Assembly (NCBI RefSeq): GCF_001610875.1
Contig: NZ_CP011272.1
Location: 4,321,988 to 4,385,987, forward strand
Length of the DNA stretch: 64,000 nt
Direction of reading: 5' to 3'
Source: Pirellula sp. SH-Sr6A
Lineage (GTDB): Bacteria > Planctomycetota > Planctomycetia > Pirellulales > Pirellulaceae
Shown: one piece after another, positions 16,381 to 26,129 of the stretch
Layout of the letters: every line of letters begins with the position of its first letter
Position numbering within the stretch: position 1 is the stretch's first letter
Translations under genes and position numbers: made by a program
The notes under the pieces: model-generated
The model's input: the letters and a program-made list of their open reading frames with translations, nothing else
Told to the model about the DNA's origin: nothing
Database searches by the model: none

Positions 16381-18111
16381 ATGATTTCAAACGTCGAAAT
16401 TGCGAATCTCTTTGAAGAAATGGCGGACTTGCTCGAGCTATCTGGCGAGAATGCATTTCGCATCCGAGCCTACCGCAATGGGGCCAAGGCCATCGCCGAA
16501 ATGTCCGACAGCGCTGCGACCTGGGTCCGCGAGGAAAGAGATCTCACGAGCGTAGAAGGGATCGGGGAAACGTTGGCCGAAAAGACGAAGGTCATCGTCG
16601 AGACAGGACATTTACCTCAACTCGAAAAACTGCGAGCCGCCGTCCCTGCATCGTTGCGGTCTATCATGGCGATCCCTGGACTGGGGGCCAAAAAAGCGAT
16701 GAAGCTCTTCCAAGAGCTGGGCGTTCAAGATCTCGCAGGGCTCCGATCCGCGTGCGAATCCGGCTTGGTCGCTAACCTCAAAGGATTCGGCGAGAAAACG
16801 CAAACCAGTATCCTTGCGAACATGCAAATCGCCGAGAAAGCCGCAACCCGGATCTTGTCCGATGCAGCGGAGACTCTCGTTCAGCACATTCGCAAGCACA
16901 TGTCGCAGTGCCCGACGCTGGAGCGAATCGAGTTCGCCGGAAGCTACCGACGGGGTAAGGAATCGGTCGGCGATCTCGATGTGTTGGTCACCAGCGTCGA
17001 TCCTACTGCGGTGATGGATCACTTCGGAAAACTCTCCATGATCCACGAAGTCATCCAGCGAGGCGACACAAAGATGAGCGTACGTGTCCAGGATTCCTTT
17101 CAAGTCGATTTGAGGGTTGTCGACGATGCGAGCTGGGGTGCTGCCCTTCAGTACTTCACCGGCAGCAAAGAGCACAATGTTCGCATTCGGTCCATGGCAA
17201 AAGCGAAGCGGTACAAGATCAACGAGTATGGTGTTTTCACTACGGCAGATGGAGCACATCGTGTCGCGGGCGCGAACGAAGAGGAAATCTATCGGTTGCT
17301 CGATCTGCCCTGGATCCCCCCCGAGTTGCGTGAAGACCGTTTGGAGTTTGAGCCTGATAGCAACAAAACGATTCAGCAACTGATCGAGCTTGGAGACGTT
17401 CGCGGGGATCTACACATGCACACCCATGCGACCGACGGCGAAAACTCGATCGAAGAGATGGTAGAGGCGGCCAAGCAACGAGGGCTTTGTTACATCGCGA
17501 TCACCGATCACTCGAAACGGGTTAGCATGGCTAGGGGCTTGGATGAAAATCGCTTGCGTGAGCAATGGAAGACAATCGATGCTATCAACCGAAACTCAGA
17601 CGGCACTTTCTGGATCTTCAAAGGAGTCGAATGCGACATACTCGAGAACGGGAAAATGGATTTGGCCGACGACTGCCTCGCAGAGGCGGATTGGGTGATC
17701 GGCAGTATTCATTACGGGCAAAAGCAACCTCGAGCCCAAATCACCGAACGGATTCTCAATGCGATTCATCACCCGCATGTCCATATGATTGGACACCCAA
17801 CAGGTAGGCTGATTGGCAGACGCGAGCCCTACGACGTGGATTTGGAGCAAGTCATGTCGGCCGCTGTCGAAAAAGGAAAAGTGCTTGAACTCAACGCCAA
17901 TCCCCATCGACTCGATTTGAACGATCTCCACACGACCACCGCTGTGAGACTAGGGATCACGATCGCCATCGATACCGATGCGCACTCTACCCAGAGCTTG
18001 GATTTGATGAAATTCGGAGTGCGCCAAGCTCGTCGCGCTGGAGTGAGGGCATCGCAAGTGCTCAATACCCTTTCCCTTTCCGATATTCGACCGCGTCTAG
18101 GAGTTCGGTGA
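16381..18111 (+). CDS. polX: Family X DNA polymerase with PHP domain (PolX)
   Basis: A 576-residue DNA polymerase beta-like/PHP protein thought to fill gaps in base-excision repair, with 3'-5' exonuclease or AP-endonuclease activity from the PHP part. The N-terminal 8-kDa helix-hairpin-helix region (EGIGETLAEKT, IPGLGAKKAMKLF) is followed by the Pol beta nucleotidyltransferase motif GSYRRG...GDLDVL (about residues 186-203) with its metal-binding Asp pair, and the third Asp in FQVDLRVV. The PHP domain starts at about residue 340 with DLHMHTHATDGE and continues with ITDHSKR and DTDAHS. All key residues are present. The ATG at 16381 is favoured; an ATG five codons upstream is possible. The stop overlaps the nadD start by four bases (GTGA). 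Confidence 0.95.
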   Translation: MISNVEIANLFEEMADLLELSGENAFRIRAYRNGAKAIAEMSDSAATWVREERDLTSVEGIGETLAEKTKVIVETGHLPQLEKLRAAVPASLRSIMAIPGLGAKKAMKLFQELGVQDLAGLRSACESGLVANLKGFGEKTQTSILANMQIAEKAATRILSDAAETLVQHIRKHMSQCPTLERIEFAGSYRRGKESVGDLDVLVTSVDPTAVMDHFGKLSMIHEVIQRGDTKMSVRVQDSFQVDLRVVDDASWGAALQYFTGSKEHNVRIRSMAKAKRYKINEYGVFTTADGAHRVAGANEEEIYRLLDLPWIPPELREDRLEFEPDSNKTIQQLIELGDVRGDLHMHTHATDGENSIEEMVEAAKQRGLCYIAITDHSKRVSMARGLDENRLREQWKTIDAINRNSDGTFWIFKGVECDILENGKMDLADDCLAEADWVIGSIHYGQKQPRAQITERILNAIHHPHVHMIGHPTGRLIGRREPYDVDLEQVMSAAVEKGKVLELNANPHRLDLNDLHTTTAVRLGITIAIDTDAHSTQSLDLMKFGVRQARRAGVRASQVLNTLSLSDIRPRLGVR

Positions 18112-18752
18112 GAATCATGCAACGCATCGGTATGTTTGGTGGCTCGTTTGACCCGATTCACATCGCCCATCTCATCCTGGCGGAGTGCTGCCGAGAAGCC
18201 TTGGAATTGGAGCAAGTCCTATTCATTCCGGCGTTTATTTCCCCCCTCAAGCAAGACTCCCATCCCATCGATGCCAAACATCGTGTCGAGATGATTCGAC
18301 TGGCGATAGGCGGTAATCCTGCCTTCCGTATCGACACGCGCGAGCTGGACCGAGGAGGGGTGAGTTATACGATCGATACGGTACGCGATTTGAGGCAGGA
18401 GTATCCGAATGCGGAGTTGGTTTTATTGATGGGAGCCGACTCGGTTCGAGATCTTCCAAAGTGGAGATCGCCGGGGGAATTGCTCGAGTTGGTTTCGATA
18501 GGCGCTATATCGCGTGGTGGGCTCGGTGAGCCACCGTGGGAGTCAATCCGCGGTTTGGTCAACGAGGAACGCTGGCTTCAATTGCAGAAACGAATCGATG
18601 CACCGCAGTTGGAGCTGAGCTCCGGTTCGCTGCGACAGCGGATCGCGTCAGGGCAGTCGATACGTTATCAAGTCCCTGCACCGGTTGAAATGTATATCCA
18701 ACAACATCAGCTTTATTTCAATGCGGCCAAGCAGTACTCGCGGCGGTTGTGA
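18108..18752 (+). CDS. nadD: Nicotinate-nucleotide adenylyltransferase
   Basis: Converts nicotinate mononucleotide and ATP to deamido-NAD in NAD synthesis. The 214-residue protein has the nucleotidyltransferase signature GMFGGSFDPIHIAH with the HxxH motif, the LLMGADSVRDLPKW segment and a C-terminal SSGSLRQRIASGQS in place of the usual ISSTxIR. The GTG at 18108 overlaps the polX stop (GTGA) and has a GGAG upstream; an ATG at 18117 is the alternative start. Translational coupling to polX is likely. In many bacteria nadD is beside obgE and rsfS; here it follows a repair polymerase. Its 3' end overlaps the convergent methyltransferase gene by 40 bp. Confidence 0.94.
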   Translation: MRIMQRIGMFGGSFDPIHIAHLILAECCREALELEQVLFIPAFISPLKQDSHPIDAKHRVEMIRLAIGGNPAFRIDTRELDRGGVSYTIDTVRDLRQEYPNAELVLLMGADSVRDLPKWRSPGELLELVSIGAISRGGLGEPPWESIRGLVNEERWLQLQKRIDAPQLELSSGSLRQRIASGQSIRYQVPAPVEMYIQQHQLYFNAAKQYSRRL

Positions 18753-19774
18753 GCCAATTGCCGAGCGTCGACCCGGGAGTATCCCCAACTGTGGACGCGT
18801 TCCAAGTGATCCGGGATCAACTTTGCATGTTCCCAGTCGGAAAGTTTGATCGTGAGAATCAGGCCTTCGATGCGGGAGGTGGGGTAGGTCACGATGGCCT
18901 CGATTGTATCGAGCGTGTAGTTCGGGGCGACGTTGGCATCGCAAATCAAGTACTTGAACGGGGCGAACTCCTTTCGCTTCACTTGTAGCGAGCGTGAACG
19001 CCAATGCGTGAAGGATGGATGGTTTGCGATCCTCTCGTCCATATCTGCAGGGTCGACACCGGTCACCTTGGCGCCGAGGTCGAGAAGAAGTTGGCAGGCG
19101 CCTCCGGGGGAGGATCCTATTTCCACGACACGATCGCCAGGCTTGATCGGCATCTCGCTCCATCGAATGGCCTCCGCCAGTTTCAAATAAGCGCGGCTGA
19201 TCATTCCATCGGGAATGGGCGGGGCATAGACGCCGCCGGCCCAGCCGTCTTCGGTCGTTTGAACCGGTTTGGCTGCCAACCACCAACGATTCGGTTCATC
19301 GAGGCAAACCTCCAGAATTTTGGTATCCGCAGAGGCGATATGGTCGCTCGAGGCCCGCCGGGAGTCCCCTCGTTTGTCCAGCGCTGCGTTGAATTTTTCG
19401 ACCAAGAACGAAGCCAGAGCCGATCGCCCCGGTTCGAAGCCATGCCAGCCGGGTTGGGCGATGTCCCGCTGCCAAATGTGGAGGTGCTCCCAATCAAGTT
19501 CGCCCACCTTCTGCAGGATGGTCTCGATCATCGGCTCGGCCAACTCCCCTTCGAGCCGTTCCAGCACATGCCCTCGCGAACGGATCAGGGGGTGATCGGG
19601 AAGGGAACGAGACCAAGGTGGAGTAGCAAGGTTCGATTTAAACGTAACGAATCCCTTTTGCGAGTAAGCCAATCGGTAAGGCCCGAGCGGCTCGCACAGC
19701 AGCTCCTTGAGGATCTTCTCGGCGCCGTGCTGGCATGCTGCGTAAACAAAGGGACTGGTGAAGGGTTGGTTCAT
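18713..19774 (-). CDS. RlmM/FtsJ-type RNA 2'-O-methyltransferase
   Basis: A 353-residue SAM-dependent methyltransferase. The C-terminal half has the Rossmann motif I VVEIGSSPGGACQLLLDLGA and motif II VTGVDPADMD. Together with conserved Lys/Asp positions further on, these match the FtsJ/RrmJ fold and specifically RlmM, which methylates C2498 of 23S rRNA in Escherichia coli. The N-terminal half (about residues 1-170) resembles the RlmM N-terminal THUMP-like region. The frame extends 30 codons upstream, but ATG 19774 (MNQPFTSPFVYAACQHGAE) starts the recognisable domain. The target base is inferred from family only. The 3' end overlaps that of nadD by 40 bp in convergent orientation. Confidence 0.8.
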   Translation of the reverse strand: MNQPFTSPFVYAACQHGAEKILKELLCEPLGPYRLAYSQKGFVTFKSNLATPPWSRSLPDHPLIRSRGHVLERLEGELAEPMIETILQKVGELDWEHLHIWQRDIAQPGWHGFEPGRSALASFLVEKFNAALDKRGDSRRASSDHIASADTKILEVCLDEPNRWWLAAKPVQTTEDGWAGGVYAPPIPDGMISRAYLKLAEAIRWSEMPIKPGDRVVEIGSSPGGACQLLLDLGAKVTGVDPADMDERIANHPSFTHWRSRSLQVKRKEFAPFKYLICDANVAPNYTLDTIEAIVTYPTSRIEGLILTIKLSDWEHAKLIPDHLERVHSWGYSRVDARQLAHNRREYCLAALK

Positions 19775-20059
19775 GCGTTGGGTGAGGAATCGGGAGGACA
19801 AAGCGAAAAAGATCGCTCTGCCACGGATGGAGGGCGCTCGACGGAGGACTTGGGATCCGCACAAAGAGATAGCATGATATTTCGTAAATTCTTCATGAAC
19901 CCTCTGAAAGTGGAGAGAAAAGCGTACTTTTCAGACTCTTTGAAGTGGACGATGGTCGTCGTGCTCGCCTATAACTATGCAATCGGCGGCAGAATTGTTT
20001 GACGCATGACACCATCCGCCGGGGGGACCCCGCCCAGCAGTATCCAGCCCTAGAGATTT

Positions 20060-20281
20060 ATGGCAAAGAACGAAGAAGCATTCGAAGTCGAAGGTACCGT
20101 AACCCAAGCGTTGGCCAACACCCGTTTCCGCGTCCAGTTGGAAACAGGTTCGGAGGTTCTCGCGCACGTGGCCGGAAAGATGCGAAAGAACTTTATTCGT
20201 ATCGTCCCCGGAGACAAGGTAAGGGTTGAGCTTTCCCCTTATGACCTGGGCAAAGGTCGAATCGTCTTCCGAGAACGGTAA
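20060..20281 (+). CDS. infA: Translation initiation factor IF-1
   Basis: A 73-residue S1/OB-fold protein. The sequence [21 protein letters not shown], then [40 protein letters not shown] and a terminal GRIVFRER is a full-length, highly typical IF-1, which binds the 30S A site during initiation. The gene stands alone here, not in the usual spc ribosomal-protein context. No clear Shine-Dalgarno precedes the ATG. The stop is followed by about 350 bp without a supported gene. Confidence 0.97.
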   Translation: MAKNEEAFEVEGTVTQALANTRFRVQLETGSEVLAHVAGKMRKNFIRIVPGDKVRVELSPYDLGKGRIVFRER

Positions 20282-20633
20282 GCCGTCCCCGTCGCGAGCG
20301 AGTCTAGGCTCCGTCGAACGGCACCTTCGAACGGCGTTGATCGCTGTCGTTGTCGCTCTCTCATGGGTAGCGGATCCGCCCAGTTATTGGCTTGCACCTC
20401 GCGGGCCGCTCTCACTCCGTCGGCCGCCATCTTCTACGGTTCACCGCGGAATTTGCTCTGTTCTCAGCTCGCAGCCCACGCGCCACTTCGATATATTTCT
20501 TGGCGGGCGAGGATAATGTTTTGTTCCAAGATGCCGAGTTTTGGGGCGAATTGGTTTCGCTCGGTTGCAGATGCCATCCGTATTTCGCTCGCGTTCTCTT
20601 GTCAGTGAAGTTTTGATCGTCTAGGAGTCTTAA
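20282..20633. other. Non-coding gap between infA and the secreted protein gene
   Basis: About 350 bp without a supported gene. Short overlapping open frames occur on both strands (up to about 96 codons), but none has a ribosome site or a protein-like composition. I saw no convincing hairpin terminator for infA and no structured RNA that I recognise. The last 15 bases contain a good ribosome site (AGGAG, seven bases before the ATG at 20634) for the next gene. Confidence 0.5.
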
Positions 20634-22328
20634 ATGAAGATGAAGTGGTTTGTTCGTTCAAGTGTCATCGCTGCCCTCGCGTTTGCAGCTCCGACACCAG
20701 CCGATTTGCTATATGCGCAGGGAGCGAAGAGCCAATCAGCTTCTGCCGTGATCGAAGAGGCAGAGGATGCCTCTGTCGTCGTCGTCGGATTGGCACCGGT
20801 CGATACGATGCTCCCCAACGTCCAGCACTTGGCCCGCCTCATCGCAGGTGGTGGGGGCGCAGGTACGGTCGCAACCCTGATCAAACAATACACGGGCGGC
20901 CTCGATACCGCGCGTCCAGCTGGGGTCTTTGTGGAACTAGATGAGTCGGGAACTCCTTCCCCCATCGCATGCCTTCCCCTGCGTAACTTGGACGAGTTCT
21001 TTCAACAGCTTGTGATCTTCGGCGAACCCGAAGACCTCGGCGACGGACTCTACTCTTTCAACATCGGCAACTCGATCTACCTTCGCAAAGTGGAAGGCTG
21101 GCTCGTGGTTGGCCAATCCGAAGATGCTGTATTGAATTTCGATACGACCGTCGCGGAGAACTTAAAAGGAATGGTCGCGAAGTACGATTTGCGCGTCCAA
21201 GTCAATCCGCAAAACATTCCTGATGAACTCCTCCAGTTCTTCATGAGCCAAATGCAAGCTGGCATTGAACAGGGTATGGCGAGCAACCCGAACATGAGCG
21301 AAGAGCAAGCCGAAGCGGCCCGTGCAAATGCAGAGCAAATGATGGCGAGCTTTCAAGAAGGCATCGAAGGCACCGAGAAGTTCGTGATCGGTCTCGCTGT
21401 CAACAAAGCCGACAAAAAGACGATGCTGGACGTCGGTACCAAGTTCGTCGAAGGCTCCAAGTTCGCTACCCAAATCGAGAAGGTCAAGGGAAGCATGGCG
21501 ACCCTCGCCGGGATTCCTCAAGACGCATCGATGATGAGCGCTCAATCCTTGCAACTGATCGCTCCCGAAGAAGTCAAGCAACTGGAAGACACGATGAGCT
21601 CCTCGATCGAAGCTGCGTTCAAGCAGATCGAAGAGAATGCGAAGAATCCCGAAGATGCTGCCAAAGCAAAGGATTTCATCAACCGACTTGTTGAGCTTGT
21701 CATGGACAGCGCTCGCGAAGGAAAAATGGAATCGGCTCTCAACATCACCGTGGAGAAGAATCTCAATGCCGTCGGTAGCTTCACCGTGGCAGACGGAAAG
21801 AAAGTCGAAGCCCTCGCTGCGGAAGCGTCGAAGGCTCTCGCCACGGAAAAAGACGTACCCGTCAAACTTCAAGTCAATACGGGCAAGCACGCCGGTGCAA
21901 ACCTTCACAAGCTGACCGTTCCCCTCCCACCCGAAGCGGACGATTCGGCTCGCAAGGTGTTCGGCGATCAAGTCACCGTTGCCATCGCAACCACTCCGAA
22001 GGCCGTTCACTTGGCATTGGGCAAGGACTGCGACACGGTGATCAAGTCGACCATCGATCGCGTGACCGCAAAGCCATCGTCTCCAGCGGAAATGGTCAAG
22101 GCTCGTTTCAATTTGACCCAACTCCTCACCTATATCCAATCGATCAAGTCCAATCCTGTCGTCGATGCCATGCTGGAAACAGCATCCGGCGGCGCTGACA
22201 AGGTGATGGTCGATTCCAAGGTGGGGGATCGCGAGTCCGTCGTTCGAATCACCTTCGAAGACAACGTGATCAAAGCGATTTCTTCCGGCGCAAAGGCTGC
22301 TCAGGGTGGTGGGCAAGGGGGCTTCTAG
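20634..22328 (+). CDS. Secreted protein of unknown function, Ala/Glu/Lys-rich
   Basis: A 564-residue protein with a signal peptide (MKMKWFVRSSVIAALAFAAPTPADLLYAQG, cleavage near YAQG). The mature part is mixed alpha/beta with long charged helices in the middle (for example SNPNMSEEQAEAARANAEQMM) and a Gly/Gln tail (GGGQGGF). No enzyme motif, membrane helix or repeat was recognised. The start is supported by AGGAG upstream. The gene is monocistronic, with no partner in the 350 bp before it, and a strong hairpin terminator follows within 50 bp. Codon usage matches the neighbours and suggests good expression. I believe similar secreted proteins exist in planctomycetes, but no function can be offered. 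Confidence 0.75.
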   Translation: MKMKWFVRSSVIAALAFAAPTPADLLYAQGAKSQSASAVIEEAEDASVVVVGLAPVDTMLPNVQHLARLIAGGGGAGTVATLIKQYTGGLDTARPAGVFVELDESGTPSPIACLPLRNLDEFFQQLVIFGEPEDLGDGLYSFNIGNSIYLRKVEGWLVVGQSEDAVLNFDTTVAENLKGMVAKYDLRVQVNPQNIPDELLQFFMSQMQAGIEQGMASNPNMSEEQAEAARANAEQMMASFQEGIEGTEKFVIGLAVNKADKKTMLDVGTKFVEGSKFATQIEKVKGSMATLAGIPQDASMMSAQSLQLIAPEEVKQLEDTMSSSIEAAFKQIEENAKNPEDAAKAKDFINRLVELVMDSAREGKMESALNITVEKNLNAVGSFTVADGKKVEALAAEASKALATEKDVPVKLQVNTGKHAGANLHKLTVPLPPEADDSARKVFGDQVTVAIATTPKAVHLALGKDCDTVIKSTIDRVTAKPSSPAEMVKARFNLTQLLTYIQSIKSNPVVDAMLETASGGADKVMVDSKVGDRESVVRITFEDNVIKAISSGAKAAQGGGQGGF

Positions 22329-22373
22329 GCCGACTTGAACCGCTTAAAGCGAAACCGATTCGTGAATCATCAA

Positions 22374-22403
22374 GAAGGGGAGAGTAAAAACACTCTCCCC
22401 TTC
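22374..22403 (+). terminator. Strong hairpin after the secreted protein gene
   Basis: A perfect 12-bp stem (GAAGGGGAGAGT at 22374-22385 with ACTCTCCCCTTC at 22392-22403) has the six-base A-rich loop AAAAAC. It lies 45 bp beyond the stop at 22328. There is only a short T content after the stem, so this is an imperfect intrinsic terminator. Confidence 0.75.
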
Positions 22404-22549
22404 GTCATTGAGTGCCCCCAGCATCTCTCGCTTGAGTCTCTCGCATCGACTTCGTATACAACCATTCGCTTCCGGGCCAGAAGGCTTGGTGCGGGTACGC
22501 CTACGGCTGACTCTTCAACGATTTGCTGTACGCGGGATACGAAGAAGTC

Positions 22550-24565
22550 TTAAGGAACGAAGAGGAATTCATTCGTATTGAGGAGCACGTTTGCCAACTC
22601 GGCTGTCGTGGCTTGTTCGAGATAGCGCATGCTTTGTTCGAGCTCTGATTTCGATGGTCCGCGGCAGAGGATGCGTTCGAACAAGGTGGTAACGATTTTC
22701 TCCTGATCATTAAACAGTACGGTGATTGACGCGTCGATCCTTTGCGCTGCTTGCACGGCGAGCTCGCTATTGAGCTGCGCGAGAGCTTGCGGAGCGACGA
22801 TCGAGACATCGCGCCGGCCGCATGAAGTAGCGTTCTCGGGCTGGTCAAAAGTCTCCATCCAGGGCAGTCGCAACGTACGCTTCTGAATCAAATACAAGCT
22901 CCTCACATTTTGTTTGGACGGGGGTGAGGGATACCACCCTTTGGTTTTCTCTTTGTTATCGTCGAGAATCGCCGGATTGGTTTGGAGGATGTCTTGGCTC
23001 AAATCAGGCCACACTGGTTTGTCCACCTCTTCCAAGATGAGCAGCCCCGAGGTCGATAGGATAGCATCGCGCAACTCTTCGGCTCGCAATCGATGCAACG
23101 TTCGGCGCGGACTTGCCCACCGAGCCGTTTGCGGCGAAATCGTGCCCATCGCATCAGAAACTGCGATCTGCCGGTAAGCGTGAGAAGTGAGGATCAGCCT
23201 CTGGATGGATTTGATCGACCAACCACTCGCCATCAATTCGGAGGCCAAGTAATCGAGCAAAGGCAGATTGCTCGGTGTCGCTCCCGTCCAACCGAAATCA
23301 TTCGGCGATTCAACCAGTCCAACTCCGAAATGATGCTGCCAGAGTCGATTGACCAATACGCGAGCTGTCCATGGATTTTGGTCCGATCCGATCCACCGAG
23401 CTAACGCAGTTCTTCGACCTGTTGTCTCGCCATGGGAAGGTATCGAGATCTCAGGAGGGATCGGAAATATCACGCTTGGAAAGCCGGGAGTAACTGCTTC
23501 CCGTGGTTGTCGATGATCTCCTTGGTAGAGCACTCGCGTTTCCTCCAGCTTGCCCACCGATTCACGAACCAACAACGCGTCGGAACGGGAATTGTCGATC
23601 TGGCACGCGGCAAAGAAGGCTCGAAAGCGGTAATGGTCCGCCTGGGACAAGGGATCGGTCTTGTGATCATGGCATCGGCAACACCCCATCGTGAGTCCCA
23701 AAAACGCGCTGGCGGTCGTTTCGGTTAAATCTGCCATCCACTCCGACCTTGCCCGGTCTTCCTCTTGAAAGAGTTTGGCCGCATTGTCATAGGGTCCCAA
23801 TCGCAAATAACCGGTTGCGATCAACGAATCAGGAGTATTGTCAGCCGTGGATTCAACTGAAGGTGCAACAGATGGTTCTGTGTTTCCCTCCATCAGCTCG
23901 TCGCCCGCGAGCTGTTCCATAACAAATCGATCGAATGGCTTATCGTGATTCCAAGCTCGGATGACATAGTTGCGAAATCGCCAAGCCCCTGGACGAAACT
24001 CATCCCAATCGAATCCATTGCTATCGCTATAGCGCACCGCATCCATCCACATGCGAGCCCAGTGCTCTCCATAGCGAGGGGAATTCAAGAACAAATCGAT
24101 CTGCTTGGTATCCCGATCAGGAGCCACATCCAGCTCGTACTCGGTCCAGTCTTCGTGACGGAGCGGCAACCCGGTAAGGTGAACAGAGAGCCGCTTCAAC
24201 CAAGTTTTATCATCCACGTCAGGTGCAGGTGTTTGTTCAGAATCTTCCCATTGTGCTAATAGAAACGCATCGATCGGGTTCCATACCCAGTCCTGGTGCT
24301 CCACCGCGGGAACGTTGGGGTTGGTGATGGGGCGAAGGGACCAGAGTTGCAGCCGAGCATCGCCAAAAAGTTTGCGAATCGGATTTTCGGGATTGTGTAG
24401 CTCCGCAAACTCCATCGGCTTGCTCGGTTTGGAATTAAAAGCGGGGGTTTCCTCAGCAAGGGCCGTGCACGATAGCGAGGTGAGCAGGGCGGCGCTGCAG
24501 CATACTTCTCGGGCGAGCAGGAAGCGGGGGACACCTGATCCAAATCGAAAGAAAGGCAATCTCAT
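22550..24565 (-). CDS. DUF1549/DUF1553 secreted protein (PSD1 type, no cytochrome domain)
   Basis: A 671-residue protein with a signal peptide (VCCSAALLTSLSCTALAEE). It has the DUF1549 domain in the first half (NPIDAFLL..., LTGLPL, LNSPRYGEHWARMWMDAVRYSDSNG, FVMEQLAGDEL) and DUF1553 in the second half (GRRTALARWIGSDQNPWTARVLVNRLWQHHFGVGLVESPNDFG). A GCCRCHDHKTDP motif in the middle resembles the Cys/His site seen in this family. The N-terminal PSCyt1 heme domain found in many relatives is missing. ATG 24565 has GGAG six bases upstream. It lies 13 bp after the DUF1501 gene on the same strand. These families are hugely expanded in planctomycetes; some are placed near sulfatase or polysaccharide genes, but the biochemical role is not settled. 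Confidence 0.9.
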   Translation of the reverse strand: MRLPFFRFGSGVPRFLLAREVCCSAALLTSLSCTALAEETPAFNSKPSKPMEFAELHNPENPIRKLFGDARLQLWSLRPITNPNVPAVEHQDWVWNPIDAFLLAQWEDSEQTPAPDVDDKTWLKRLSVHLTGLPLRHEDWTEYELDVAPDRDTKQIDLFLNSPRYGEHWARMWMDAVRYSDSNGFDWDEFRPGAWRFRNYVIRAWNHDKPFDRFVMEQLAGDELMEGNTEPSVAPSVESTADNTPDSLIATGYLRLGPYDNAAKLFQEEDRARSEWMADLTETTASAFLGLTMGCCRCHDHKTDPLSQADHYRFRAFFAACQIDNSRSDALLVRESVGKLEETRVLYQGDHRQPREAVTPGFPSVIFPIPPEISIPSHGETTGRRTALARWIGSDQNPWTARVLVNRLWQHHFGVGLVESPNDFGWTGATPSNLPLLDYLASELMASGWSIKSIQRLILTSHAYRQIAVSDAMGTISPQTARWASPRRTLHRLRAEELRDAILSTSGLLILEEVDKPVWPDLSQDILQTNPAILDDNKEKTKGWYPSPPSKQNVRSLYLIQKRTLRLPWMETFDQPENATSCGRRDVSIVAPQALAQLNSELAVQAAQRIDASITVLFNDQEKIVTTLFERILCRGPSKSELEQSMRYLEQATTAELANVLLNTNEFLFVP

Positions 24566-24578
24566 CGCGGGCTCCGTT

Positions 24579-26129
24579 TCATCCCTGGAGCAAGTCCAAA
24601 AGTGGTTTTGCTGACCCGGAGACCCCGGTTAGCCGCTCGTCCCGACCGTTGACCAGGTAAGAGAGGTCTTCGCAGTCAATTCCCATGGCGTGGAGGATCG
24701 TGGCATGGAGGTCTCGAAAGGGAATAGGGCGTTCGACGGCCATCAACCCAATCTCGTCGGTCGCGCCGATCCGCAACCCGGGGCGAATCCCACCTCCGGC
24801 CATCCAGATGGTAAACCCGGCCGCATTGTGCTGCCGCCCCTTGTCCCCCTGCATCATAGGTGTCCTACCGAATTCGCTCGCCCATATCACTAACGTACTA
24901 TCTAGCAGCCCGGTTTGCTTGAGGTCATTTAGCAATGCCGCGACCGGTTGGTCGGTCCATCTCGCTCGCGGAGTATGGTTCTCGACCAATTTGCTATGCG
25001 CGTCCCAACCATCTTTATCAGGCATGTCGTAGAGCTGAACGATTCGAACTCCCTTCTCCACCAGCCTTCTCGCCAACAAGCACTTGCGTCCAAAGCTCTG
25101 CGTCCGCTTGTCTTCGTGGTCGAGCCCGTACATGGAATGAATGTGTTTCGGTTCATCCTCCAAACGCCCGATTTCCAATGCTTCCGATTGCATGCGATAC
25201 GCGAGCTCGTAGGAAGCGATCCGGGCATCGAGTTCTTGCATACCCGGATGCTGTTGCTGGTGTTCGCGATTGAGGGACTGCATCAAGTCGATCGATTCCC
25301 GCTGGTGTGCTGCAAACGCAGGTGGAGGAATCAAATGGGGAACCGGTTCACCCAGCGAGCGGATTCGCGTCGATTGAAACGCAGGGGGAAGAAATCCGTT
25401 GCTGTAATTAGCGGATCCTCCCAATGGGCCCGCATCGAAGAGGACCACATAGCCAGGCAAATTCTCATTCTCCGAGCCGAGCCCATAGGTGATCCAAGAA
25501 CCGAGACTCGCCTTCCCAGCCCGGACGTCTCCCGTATGTAGTTGATAACTGGCAGGTGCGTGATTGTTCGAGTCCGCCTGCATGGAATGGATCAAGCAGA
25601 TGTCGTCGACGTGTTCAGCCATGTGCGGGAACAAATCGCTCACCCAAGTGCCCGACTGCCCGTACTGCTTGAAAGTATACGGGCTGGCTAAGATTTTGTC
25701 CTCACAGCCATGAAACACGTTCGAGTGCACCGACTTGTTCAACGCTTCTCGAATCGACTCGGGGACTTTTTGGCCATCTAGCTTTTGCAGTTCGGGTTTG
25801 TAATCCCAAGTATCGATCTGGGATGGTCCGCCGACCAGGAAGAGAAAGATGACCGATTTGGCTGTTGGGGCGAAGTGGGGTTGGCGGGCTGCCATGGGGC
25901 GAAGGGGATCGATGTGCCCGAGAGCATGGAGTGGCGGAGCTGCCCGTATAAGATCCTGGTGCAGGAGGGCCAAACCAGCGGCAGCGCCAAACCCTCCTCC
26001 GAGAGATTGGAGGAAGCCGCGGCGATTTGCCGTTTCGCGGAAGACACCACGCGATGGAGGGGGATTAGGAATTTGGTGGAGAGGCATAGCCGGTATAGTA
26101 TACTCCAGCGGCACAAGTTCGTTGGCCAT
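24579..26129 (-). CDS. DUF1501 protein with Tat-type signal
   Basis: A protein of about 516 residues. Near its N-terminus is NRRGFLQSLGGGFGAAAGLALL, a twin-arginine-like export signal. The DUF1501 domain (a sulfatase/alkaline-phosphatase-like fold) follows, with PTAKSVIFLFLVGGPSQIDTWDYKP, LIHSMQADSNNHAPASYQLHTGD, WDAHSKLVENH and VIWASEFGRTPMMQGDKGRQHN, the latter with conserved Asp/His residues. Possible starts are 26189, 26129 and 26087. I chose 26129 (MANELVPLEYT), because 26189 would overlap the divergent lipoprotein gene start and GGTGG lies just upstream of 26129. The DUF1549/DUF1553 gene begins 13 bp downstream, so the two products should work together. In most relatives the order is the reverse. 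Confidence 0.88.
   Translation of the reverse strand: MANELVPLEYTIPAMPLHQIPNPPPSRGVFRETANRRGFLQSLGGGFGAAAGLALLHQDLIRAAPPLHALGHIDPLRPMAARQPHFAPTAKSVIFLFLVGGPSQIDTWDYKPELQKLDGQKVPESIREALNKSVHSNVFHGCEDKILASPYTFKQYGQSGTWVSDLFPHMAEHVDDICLIHSMQADSNNHAPASYQLHTGDVRAGKASLGSWITYGLGSENENLPGYVVLFDAGPLGGSANYSNGFLPPAFQSTRIRSLGEPVPHLIPPPAFAAHQRESIDLMQSLNREHQQQHPGMQELDARIASYELAYRMQSEALEIGRLEDEPKHIHSMYGLDHEDKRTQSFGRKCLLARRLVEKGVRIVQLYDMPDKDGWDAHSKLVENHTPRARWTDQPVAALLNDLKQTGLLDSTLVIWASEFGRTPMMQGDKGRQHNAAGFTIWMAGGGIRPGLRIGATDEIGLMAVERPIPFRDLHATILHAMGIDCEDLSYLVNGRDERLTGVSGSAKPLLDLLQG

Noticed and set aside
19004-20002. 332-codon plus-strand frame
   Set aside because: Antisense to the RlmM-type methyltransferase; composition is shadow-like, with no start signal.
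21162-22316. 384-codon minus-strand frame
   Set aside because: Antisense to the secreted protein gene that has a signal peptide, ribosome site and terminator.
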